Shown: piece by piece, positions 10,647 through 19,272 of the stretch
Position numbering within the stretch: the first letter of the stretch is position 1
Layout: each line of letters starts with the position of its first letter
Source of the DNA: Symsagittifera roscoffensis
Lineage: Eukaryota; Xenacoelomorpha; Acoela; Convolutidae
Reading direction: 5' to 3'
NCBI RefSeq assembly: GCF_963678635.1
Contig: NC_087071.1
Span: forward strand, 36,199,680 to 36,263,679
Length of the DNA stretch: 64,000 bases
The notes under the pieces: generated by a model
The model's input: only the letters and a program-made list of their open reading frames with translations
Database searches by the model: none
What the model was told of the DNA's origin: nothing
Position numbers and translations under genes: made by a program

Positions 10647-11814
10647 TTGCTCTAGCCACATGATTGATGACTCTTGAAACTGAGGAGCGAGATAGGTGTC
10701 GGAGGGGTCTGGTATCGTGTTTCTCGGGTTGGGAGCAGACCGTGGTGTCTGCTGAGGGGCCTCGGGCCCTCTCGGTGCGCACAGTTCCTGCGCGCTCGTC
10801 CTGGGACATGTGTACCTGGATGGTTCCGAGAAGTTCATCGTCGCCAGAACCTCCGGTGACACTTGACTCACCCTCGCCATATATAGCTCTTTCAGATGTT
10901 TTATCTCCTCTTCCTTGTAGGCTATTTGCAGGTCTTCAAACTTCTTCTTCCATTCTTCCCTTTCTCGAGATATTGTCCTGTACTCCTGCAGCTTGGCACA
11001 CAGCTCGTTCTGATCCCTTTCTTTCTTCCCTAAGGTCTCGATCGTCTCCGAGGTCTGCATCTCGATCTCGCTCACCTTCACTCTCTTGAGAGGAGGAGCA
11101 GCGGTTGGGGAGTCTACTGAAAGTGACGGGCCCGATGAGCGGCTGCGCAGGCTGAACGGGTAGGGGCATCTCACCTAGCCGGTGATCCCTTTGCTCGCCT
11201 AGTCCCGGCTCACGAGCCAAGTCGTTTCCGGACATTTCTCCTCGGCGCTCAATCCTAATCTCTAAAAAGTGCACTTAATAAAAACCACTTATTGCCGAAT
11301 GCAACTCCTAGCATATGCTCAGATAGTACTTTTTATGTAGGTAAAATTCTATGTCGGTTTCTGAAAACATCACGTGTAAAAGGGCGTACAACTCTCTCGG
11401 ATGTAGCTTTCCTCTATTAGTATCATATACTGGTAACGAGAGAGAGGTCACTTCTCTCTCAACCAGAAAATCCCTAAGTCGAGTCAAGGCCAATACCAAG
11501 CTCTCTGGATCTACGTGTTGCCTATCAGTGGCCTTGGTAACCAGGAAACACAAATATTTCCCTGGTATCTGAGATGCAACAGGGGGCAGCGCTATCATCC
11601 CTCCCACGCCAGGCCTCTGTTTCCATAAAAACTCGATGCTTTTATACTCTCTTTTGAAATCAGCCGCTAGTGCTGTTTTGAAGCTTACGTCCGCGGTTAT
11701 CGCTATAGCGCATGTACGTTCCGTGAGTATGAAATCGCTGTCCGTTATGACGATATTGTTTGAATAATGGTTCGGTAGGTCAAAATAAGATTCAAAAATT
11801 CATCCAAAAGGTGG
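10647..11814 (-). repeat. Array unit 8
   Basis: Almost a copy of unit 6: the same one-base deletion, the same ACATGTGTACC and CTGAGATGC variants. Head frame 10632-11174, macro-like frame 11308-11799. Confidence 0.9.
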
Positions 11815-12417
11815 TTGCTCTAGCCACATGATTGAATGACTCTTGAAACTGAGGAGCGAGATAGGTGTCGGAGGGGTCTGGTATCGTGTTTCTCGGGTTG
11901 GGAGCAGACCGTGGTGTCTGCTGAGGGGCCTCGGGCCCTCTCGGTGCGCACATTTCCTGTGCGCTCGTCCTGGGACGTGTGTCCCTGGATGGTTCCGAGG
12001 AGTTCATCGTCGCCAGAACCTCCGGTGACACTTGACTCACCCTCGCCATATATAGCTCTTTCAGATGTGTTATCTCCTCATCCTTGTAGGCTATTTGCAG
12101 GTCTTCAAACTTCTTCTTCCATTCGTCCCTTTCTCGAGATATTGTCCTGTACTCCTGCAGCTTGGCACACAGCTCGTTCTGATCCCTTTCTTTCTTCCCT
12201 AAGGTCTCGATCGTCTCCGAGGTCTGTATCTCGATCTCACTCACCTTCACTCTCTTGAGAGGAGGAGCAGCGGTTGGGGAGTCTACTGAAAGTGACGGGC
12301 CCGATGAGCGGCTGCGCAGGCTGAAAGGGTAGGGGCATCTCACCAAGCCGGTGATCCCTTTGCTCGCCTAGTCCCGGCTCACGAGCCAAGTCGTTTCCGG
12401 ACATTTCTCCTCGGCGC

Positions 12418-13079
12418 CATCTCATCAATCGATTTCGACCTCTCTCGGCTGTCCCGGACTCACCGAAGGCCAGCATTAACACTACTTCCGTGGGGCGACT
12501 CCCTCGACCCTCTCATCCCTACGCGTTGAGGAGTGCGACCACAAACATCACCAGTCCCGGGTCTTCTCGTGTAAAATCACAATCAATCAGCCGCTGATAG
12601 ATCTCGTCTAGAGTCGCTCCTAGACTCGCTGAGAGGAATTTTATTAACTCATTTGTATCGCCGATTTCTACGTGTTGATTCTCGTGTCGTGAAGTTTCTT
12701 CAAGTTTGCTTTGATTCAGTAAACAAGATATGATCAATCAAGATCTAAAAAACAAGTCACGACTTAAAACTATCATTTCATGCGGTCCCATTTTCAGGAT
12801 AAAACATCATTCACATTTTTCTCCTTTAAAACAATCCATTGAAATTTTTATTCGTTACTGATTTGAAACTTCAACCTTCAACCTTCAAGGATCGTCCACC
12901 TTCAACCTTATCGAGGTAACACGAATGAGCGCTGTCACCTTCAATACCTGGAGTGTTCCAGGTCTTTCAGGACACAAACATCACATAAAACATACCCTAA
13001 CAAAAACATAACAAATAAACATCATATATCTACATCTACATTATTACCTAAGAACATAATCCCTAGTAGCTAACCTAAC
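12418..13079 (-). other. Segment kept only in array unit 9
   Basis: It lies between the macro-like frame and the SGNH-protein head. Ends do not fit GT-AG when read as an intron on the minus strand (starts GTTAGG but would end ATG), so a deletion in the other units is more likely than splicing. It contains the 72-codon frame described next, then AT-rich sequence with direct repeats of AACCTTCAAC at about 12880-12910. Confidence 0.7.
12519..12737 (-). CDS. Hypothetical 72-residue protein
   Basis: I do not recognise it. It begins with ATG (MIISCLLNQSKLEE) and ends with DPGLVMFVVALLNA. Composition looks protein-like, with an amphipathic stretch (ELIKFLSASLGATLDEIYQR) typical of helices. It could be an exon or small ORF belonging to the same element between the macro-like and SGNH proteins. 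Only one copy exists in the window. Confidence 0.3.
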   Translation of the reverse strand: MIISCLLNQSKLEETSRHENQHVEIGDTNELIKFLSASLGATLDEIYQRLIDCDFTREDPGLVMFVVALLNA

Positions 13080-13138
13080 TCAATCCTAATCTCTAAAAAG
13101 TGCACTTAATAAAAACCACTTATCGCCGAATGCAACTC

Positions 13139-13630
13139 CTAGCATATGCTCAGATAGTACTTTTTATGTAGGTAAAATTCTATGTCGGTTTCTGAAAACA
13201 TCACGTGTAAAAGGGCGTACAACTCTCTCGGATGTACCTTTCCTCTATTAGTATCATATACTGGTAACGAGAGAGAGGTCACTCCTCTCTCAACCAGAAA
13301 ATCCCTAATCCGAGTCAAGGCCAATACCAAGCTCTCTGGATTTACGTGTTGCCTATCAGTGGCCTTGGTAACCAGGAAACACAAATATTTCCCTGGTATC
13401 TGTGATGCAACAGGGGGCAGCGCTATCATCCCTCCCACACCAGGCCTCTGTTTCCATAAAAACTCGATGCTCTTATACTCTCTTTTGAAATCAGCCGCTA
13501 GTGCTGTTTTGAAGCTTACGTCCGCGGTTATCGCTATAGCGCATGTACGTTCCGTGAGTATGAAATCGCTGTCCGTTATGACGATATTGTGTGAATAATG
13601 ATTCGGTAGGTCAAAATAAGATTCAAAAAT
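13139..13630 (-). CDS. Macro-domain-like frame, unit 9 copy
   Basis: The most upstream copy in the array. It is open over the same 163 codons but has private changes (TRIRDF, ERGVTS, GKVHPREL), so it diverged longer than the inner units. It is cut at its N-terminus by the same array boundary (FESYFDLPN at the start), now facing the end of the gypsy-like element. Confidence 0.45.
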   Translation of the reverse strand: MFESYFDLPNHYSHNIVITDSDFILTERTCAIAITADVSFKTALAADFKREYKSIEFLWKQRPGVGGMIALPPVASQIPGKYLCFLVTKATDRQHVNPESLVLALTRIRDFLVERGVTSLSLPVYDTNRGKVHPRELYALLHVMFSETDIEFYLHKKYYLSIC

Positions 13631-13645
13631 TCATCCAAAAGGTGG

Positions 13646-13876
13646 TTTTTTAGCGTTCTCGCCCTCCGTCTCCAGTTCTCCGGTTTCTCTTGCCGATTTT
13701 AATTTTTTAATGATCAGATTTTTGGTGTGGGTGAGTCCCACCCCCACTCCCCGGACAAAAATATCCATCGAAGTCCCCGTCGATTGCCCAAAGTCGAGCA
13801 GATCGAGGTTGGATTGCGGAACGCGTAGAGGGCCATCTGGAGCGACCCAGTTGGACTCGGTATTGTCATGGCTGAC
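13646..13876 (-). other. 3' remnant of gypsy-like copy 1
   Basis: It follows the last pol stop codon. On the minus strand it holds a G-rich tract (GGGGAGTGGGGGTGGGA, about 13739-13755) that could be a polypurine tract. What follows, about 95 bp to the array junction, could be the start of a 3' LTR, but I cannot match it to any other sequence in the window. Confidence 0.35.
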
Positions 13877-14560
13877 TTATTTGATGCCGTCTTTATCAAC
13901 ATCCTGAATCGTCAAGATTGTCTCTTTAGGATCAGTCGGCAGATCGTGGAGCCATTCGAGCACTCGCAAGTTCGTTAATTCTTGCTCATGAGTCTGATCC
14001 ACCTCTGGTTCGAACTCCACTTCTGGTTCGGAGCGATTTTCGATCCAATCTTGATCCATGTCATTTACCAAGTAGATCTCCATTGGCACCGCTACTTCAT
14101 CCAATCCCACCAGCGACTCCATCATATCACTTAAAACTATCCTGTCTACGACGAAATCCTCGCCATACGGGTTGTACTTCTTCTTATCCCTTCCCCTCTT
14201 GCTCTGGCGTGTCTCCATGGTGAGAGGAAAGTCAGGTTGTATTCCTTTGTCATTTTCAGTCTGTTCTGGGCAGTCCCAGTCCTCTTCGGCATAAGGTAGA
14301 GTTTCGTCATCCATCTCTACTCGCTCGGTCAACTCTAGGTCCAGTGGTAGGTCGCAATCATCCATCACCTCATTTCCGTCGTTTTTGTCGCGAGTGCCTC
14401 TTTCATTCACCTCACAAGCAGGATCCACTATCAAATATTCTCCCTCTTGCATGTCTGCTGGGATGCACCAGTCCTCTGATGAGGCATTGTGCGGTTTGAT
14501 GTTTTCGTAATGAGCTGCTCTTCCTGTGCTCAGTCGATAAAACTGACCTCCTTGGTGCAC
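13877..14560 (-). pseudogene. Integrase C-terminus and acidic pol tail, copy 1
   Basis: Just upstream, in this same frame but before the first ATG, is KKWRGPFQITEV, the GPY/F-like module of Ty3/gypsy integrases. The ORF itself begins HQGGQFYRLSTGRAAHYENIKP. It is separated from the integrase core by a frameshift near 14590-14610 (in an A/T run). The remaining 190 residues are strongly acidic (EVEFEPEVDQTHEQE), with a basic patch (RQSKRGRDKKKYNPYG). The tail has no domain I recognise and ends with TAA. Such a long acidic tail could tether integrase to chromatin or to Gag, but that is speculation. Confidence 0.6.
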
Positions 14561-14592
14561 TTCTGTTATTTGAAATGGGCCACGCCATTTCT

Positions 14593-15717
14593 TTAATAAA
14601 TTTTTGGTTCCTTTTGTGGAACCACTTCCTGAAATACCCAGACGTAATCGCCAACTGAGTAGGCTTTTGCATCGGCAGTCCTTTTATCAAACCTCCGTTT
14701 CTGTCTAATTTGCGCCTGTTGCGTGTTCCTCCTGCATAAGTCATTGAGGTCCTGCTGTCTTCTAATGACATCCCGCACGTACGTTTGCGGTGCTGTTCTC
14801 TTCCCTTCATATTCAGGGTAGAAACTTGTCAACGGAAGCTCTTTTTCGTGACCCGTTAACATCATATGCGGACTTATTCCCGTAGTGGAATGCTCTGTGC
14901 TGTTGTAAGCACACATCACTTGCGGCAAGTGTCTATCCCAGTCATCCATGTAGCGTGAGCAATAAACTCTCAACATGGATACCAGCGTGCGATTCTGCAT
15001 CTCGACTAGGCCATTCGTTTGCGGGTGATAAGTGGTCGAGTGGGCCTGTGCTACCTGCGACCTTTTCATTAACTCCTTCTTGAGATCACCTACGAATGCT
15101 TTGCCATTGTCCGATTGGAATGTGATGGGGCAGCCGTGCCTCGCTATCCACACATTTATCAGATGGTCGCATGTTTCTTCCCTTGATGCTGTCATGCAGG
15201 GTGCTGACTCTGCATATTTCGTAAAATGGTCAATCATTACCAGCACCTGATTGTAGCCCGTGGCTGTGATGCATATCTTTTGGTGATCAATCTGCACTAC
15301 TTCATTGAATCCCGATGATTCTATTGACTGCAGAGGGAATCTTAGTTTCCTGGGGTCTTTTGCCTGTTGACACGACAAGCATGCAGAGATCCACTTTTCA
15401 CAAGCCTTTTTCAAACCAGGCCATTCAAATCGTTTCTGTATCCTGTTGTACACCTTGTCCACGCCTTGATGGCCCATCTGATCATGTGAACGAAAGAGCA
15501 ATTCAGTCTGGTACAAGTGTGGTAACACTATCGAATTGTACTTGTAAAGGACCTTGTCCTCCTCTTTTCGTTTACAGGCTACGATTCCGTCTTTATTCAG
15601 GTGCAGTAGATCTTTTCTCTTCATGTAAAACTGCTTCAAAATCTTGTAGCTGTCCTCCTCCAAATCTTCTTTGTCAGGTGCTCCATTCTCGATCCATCTC
15701 TTCAGATTGCTCGTCAT
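14593..15717 (-). pseudogene. Integrase core of gypsy-like pol, copy 1
   Basis: Catalyses insertion of the element cDNA. Seen: H-x4-H (HDQMGH) and C-x2-C (CLSCQQ) of the N-terminal zinc domain at about residues 78-118, then the catalytic core with D in QIDHQK, D in FQSDNGKAF and E in TNGLVEMQNRT, matching the DD35E pattern, then SVGDYVWVFQ leading into the C-terminal domain. The core itself is unbroken over 374 codons. It has lost its fusion to RNase H by stops and shifts in the spacer and its C-terminal fusion by a frameshift. Confidence 0.85.
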
Positions 15718-17008
15718 TCTATCATTTCGTTGAGCCCTTCATAGATCCGACAGCTGGTATCTGGCTTTAAGATACGTCTTTATCACGTTTAATTGCCCGC
15801 TCATTATCTCCGGAGCATGGGCATCGTCCATCAACTTATCTTCACACCATATCTTCTTCAAAGGCGTCGCTTCCTGCACAGATGGTTACAGATTGGTACG
15901 GACGACCGTACCATGTGGCAGCAATCTGGTTGGGCGTTTCGAGACTGCTATCAGCTCGAGCTCATCGGCGGCATTATCCACCACAGTGCCCTCCTCGTCG
16001 GAGGTGTACCTGTCTCTGTCCGGATCCTGATGCTTTTCTCAGTCCAGCCCGCGCTGCTTCCAGCCCACCAACAAGGAATGAATCGCAATCTCCGATACAT
16101 CAGAAATGGAAGTAGTTTCGGATGAGTTTACCCAGGACTGAGGCCTCGAGTCATCAATTGAGCCGAATGATTCCGCATCATCAAGTTCCAATCTGTCTGT
16201 AATGTTTCTCGACTCCCCAGACAAAATTCTGTCCATTGGTCGCTTTGAATCCGACTCCCCGGACAAATTTCTGTCCCTAGGTGGTCTCAACAACCTCTCC
16301 CCGGACAAATTGTCCTGCACGGGCCTGGAGGTGTCCGACTGCCCGGACATTGTTTCGTCCCAGGAAGAGCAATCTGAGCTCGGTTCGTGCACCTCTTTTA
16401 CATCCGTGAAATGTAATTTTCTCGTGAAGCTGACCCTGATTTCCTCAGTAACTTGGACCGGGGTCGGTCTCCCAAGTTCTATGAACGAAGTCCTCAACAA
16501 GACATCCTTCGGAATTGAGGTCACCAGCTGGTTCACTATCGACCGGCAATCCTGTTCCACATCGCGACCGCGAATGATCACTGGCCTCTTCTCCGTTTTC
16601 TCAGTTACGGTCAATCGCTGCATGGTCTCTATCCACTCAAGGTCATTTCTGTCGACTTCTTTATCCAGCAAGTCACGAAGTTTCCCCATGACGTCCGGCG
16701 CCACATTCACTGTCTTATTTAGCAGAGCTATGCTGTTTATACCCAACCTGGTGAGCTCCTGCGGACCCCTGGCTAAAATCTTTATCTCCGCGGCCGTTTC
16801 CACTGGAAGTTCAGGGTTTCCTGGTAAAGGGTGCCCTGACTTATCCAGCCACCTAATGAGTGGTAGTTTGTCGTAAGTCTCCTTGTCTAGGAAAGAAAAC
16901 CCGTCTTCGACCTCCGCTTGGTTAGCCTGCTTTTCTTCGAGTCGCTCATAGAATTCTGTCTTCTTACTGAGGCTATCAGACGTTTTGATGCTTGTCACGG
17001 GTACGGTG
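15718..17008 (-). pseudogene. Spacer region between RNase H and integrase, copy 1
   Basis: About 430 codons in several frames; the longest open stretch is 16039-16998 (319 codons). It starts with the tether of RNase H (SLSKKTEFYERLEEKQ), continues through a helical part (KLRDLLDKEVDRNDLEW), and ends in an acidic Ser-rich part with three imperfect repeats of D-x-x-LSGE (DNLSGERL, DRNLSGES, DRILSGES). Two further open pieces with stops (15720-16035) join it to integrase. Ty3/gypsy elements normally have a much shorter link here. I do not recognise a domain. Confidence 0.6.
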
Positions 17009-17320
17009 CTATATAATCATGTGGTATCCGTCCAGGCGCACGATCCAACGACCAATATAACTTTGGTCCTTCGAATAGGTTTTCAGCCAGGCAAGGGCAC
17101 GATTATCCACATGCAACTTGAAGAGAGCACTCCCCAAGTAGGCCCTGTATTTTTCCACGAAAGTGATCACCGCGAACATTTCTGCTTTCGGTGCACCATA
17201 CTTCATCTCGATATCGCTCAAGACCTTACTTCCGTAGGCTATTGGTTGGACGGAGAACCGTTCTCCCGTTCCACTCTTGCTCCTGGTGAAGTATGCCTGA
17301 TATCGCAACCACTGATGCAT
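17009..17320 (-). pseudogene. RNase H part of gypsy-like pol, copy 1
   Basis: Contains IAYGSKVLSDIEMKY, KAEMFAV (catalytic E) and LHVDNRALAWL (catalytic D), the standard Ty3/gypsy RNase H pattern. The first catalytic Asp lies in the preceding frame (LDTDASVVAISG), so a frameshift at about 17265 splits the domain. The frame ends with TAG at 17009-17011, just before HRTRDKHQN, which should continue the protein. Both lesions are present in copy 3. Confidence 0.8.
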
Positions 17321-18058
17321 CCGTGTCTAACACAAACATCCCCTTCTCTGTTGGCATACCGAGGACTGGTGCCTCGCAAAGTTCACGTTTAATGTTTTCA
17401 AATGAAATTTGTGCCTCATCAGTCCAAGTGAACTTTTTGCCTTTGTTTCTCATCAACTGTTGCATGGGGTATATTTTATCGGCGTATCCCTTGACGAACT
17501 CCCGATAATAGTTAGCGAGCCCCAAAAAACTCATCAGTTGTGTATCTGTCTTGGGTGCCTTCCAGGTCAAAACAGCTTCGACCACTTCGGGATCTGGTCT
17601 CACTCCATGCTTATCCTCCAGGCGGCCTAGATACTTTATGGAGTCTCTGAGGATTTCACACATCGAGGAATTACACTTCAATCCCACCTGCTTCATGCAA
17701 GTAAACACCTCATCTAACATTTCTATGTGATCCTCTAGGGTTGGCGTTGCGATCACGACATCATCGACCTAACACATGATGAGGTTCCCGTATTTCTTCG
17801 TCACACTCGTGAGTGCCTGGGCCATCAGTCGCTGGAATGTGGCCGTCGCGTTGCACAATCCGAACGGCATCCTCTTCCACTGGAACAATCCCAGCTCGCA
17901 AGCCAAGCCCGTCTTTTCACGATTTTGCTTTCGGATCTTCGGAGTGGCACTTGCCAGAACGCCGATCCCAGATCTAACGTCGTGAAGAGCTTCGCGTCAC
18001 CCAACTTGGATAGGCTCTCATCGATGCGGGGAATCGGGTATGCGTCCTTTATAGTCAC
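17226..18058 (-). pseudogene. Reverse transcriptase central part, copy 1 (broken)
   Basis: Open pieces 17825-18058 and 17226-17756. The first holds AVTIKDAYPIPRIDE and TTLDLGSAFWQVPL (motif A). After a one-base frameshift at VK comes QWKRMPFGLCNATATFQRL (motif B), then the catalytic box reads C-stop-VDDVV: the Tyr codon is TAG at 17769-17771. The second piece holds the thumb and connection (KYLGR, SFLGLANYYREFVKGYADKI). The lesions remove polymerase activity from this copy and are identical in copy 3. Confidence 0.85.
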
Positions 18059-18063
18059 TGCGT

Positions 18064-19272
18064 TCAGATAACGGAAATCACAACAAAACCTGAGTTGCCC
18101 CCTTTCTTTTTAGCCATGACCACGCCACAAGCCCACGGGGACTTCGACGGCTCGATCATGTCGTACTCAATTAACATCTCGATTTCCTTCCTGCACGCTT
18201 CTGACTTATGAGGTTTCATTCTTCTCGCTCCTTCCCTATGAGGTACCGAGCCATCTTCTATCTCAATCTCGTGTTCTACAAAATTACAGCAACCTATATC
18301 GGCCTTATGTTTCGAAAAAACGTCTGCGTTCCGACCTAGCACCGCCCTGAGCGAATCTAGTTCCTTGTCTGATATTTTACCCTTCAAATGTTCTATCTCA
18401 GTTAGGACCGGTTTATTCGCTGCTAACTCTGTTTTTGTCGGTCTCTCGGGAAAGTTCGAACAACTAGACAACCCATCATCTGTTTCCGACTTCATTGAAA
18501 ACAATTTCCTAGAAAATTTCAATTCATTTACTCTCTTCAATATACATTCTTGGTTCGCATCCAAGGGACATTTAGTTACATCAAACTTTTTCAAGTTCTC
18601 TACACTCTGAAAGTCCTTGTTCAGTGGCAATGCGTAGCCAAGTTTCTTTCCCCTCTGTATTGTCACTGTTGTTGCTTCTGTGTTCAACAACACACTCGCA
18701 CAAAGTCCGCTCTGAGTGAGTGAGAAGCTTCTTCCTAAAATAGCCGAGCTCTTACTGTTTGAATTTGGTACCAAGCACACCTGTCTGTCATTACTGAGTT
18801 CATTAAGATTCCTCATCCTAAACGTCGCTACTACGGCTTGGTTTGGTTTCAATCTCACTTTTCGATCTAGAAAAATCGGAACCTTAGCCTGGTTTATTAA
18901 GATCTTATTAAGAGGTTTCTTTTCATACTTCCTCTCCGGATCTTTGATTTTGATCAACTCGTCATTGAGGTCGATCGTGACATCAAAATTGCGTACAAAG
19001 TCCCTTCCTAGGATGAATTGATCGGATTCGTCCAAATTTTCCACCACCAGGAAACTCATCCAAAGATGTCTTCCCCCAAGCTGCAGTGATATAATAGGGG
19101 TCCGTCCTGTCACATAGATTGCTACCTGATTGGCAGCTGCCAGTCTGATGTTTGTCGGTATCAGATCCGACCTATCAAAGCCCATGTCAGTCCAGGTTTT
19201 GACTGGCATGACACTGACCACTGTACCCGTGTCTAACAGTCTTTTCACTGAAAGTTTTTTTGCCCTGCACAT
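18064..19272 (-). pseudogene. Protease and start of reverse transcriptase, copy 1
   Basis: Aspartic protease with LLDTGTVVSVMP (D-T-G active site, about residues 14-20) and FILGRDFV as the second hydrophobic motif. A long linker of about 200 residues follows, then the RT fingers start (EIEMLIEYDMIEPSKSPWA, AKKKGG). The frame overlaps the end of gag by 86 bases in the +1 phase; a run of seven A (GGCAAAAAAACTTT) in the overlap would allow slippage. The frame is lost by a shift just after KKKGG. The start given is TGC-proximal and not a true start. Confidence 0.8.

Larger units (their letters stand above)
2463..13645 (-). repeat. Nine-unit tandem array (about 1169 bp per unit) of ORF head plus macro-like frame
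   Basis: The sequence TTGCTCTAGCCACATGATTG recurs at 2463, 3632, 4801, 5970, 7141, 8310, 9478, 10647 and 11815, giving periods of 1169, 1169, 1169, 1171, 1169, 1168, 1169 and 1168. Read on the minus strand, each unit holds a macro-domain-like frame, a short spacer, and the first 170-odd codons of the SGNH protein, cut at residues V-A-R-A-T-T and fused to a five-residue tail (FWMNF) and stop. Only the last unit (lowest coordinates) runs on into the full frame. Units are nearly identical but carry shared variants showing higher-order structure: 8310-unit pairs with 10647-unit, 9478-unit with 11815-unit, 3632-unit with 7141-unit. Unequal exchange is the likely cause. The array ends abruptly at 13645 against the 3' end of the gypsy-like element. 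Confidence 0.95.
11815..13645 (-). repeat. Array unit 9, long form with 662 extra bases
   Basis: Homologous to the other units except that 662 bases (12418-13079) sit between GGCGC and TCAATCC, which are directly joined in all other units. The head frame (11792-12346) and macro-like frame (13139-13630) are open. This unit is at the upstream edge of the array for minus-strand reading and may show the ancestral arrangement. Confidence 0.9.

Noticed and set aside
12418-13079. An intron retained only in array unit 9
   Set aside because: With the observed join in the other units the ends do not give GT-AG on the minus strand.
2463-13645. CRISPR-like array
   Set aside because: Units are about 1169 bp and contain coding frames; no short repeat-spacer pattern.
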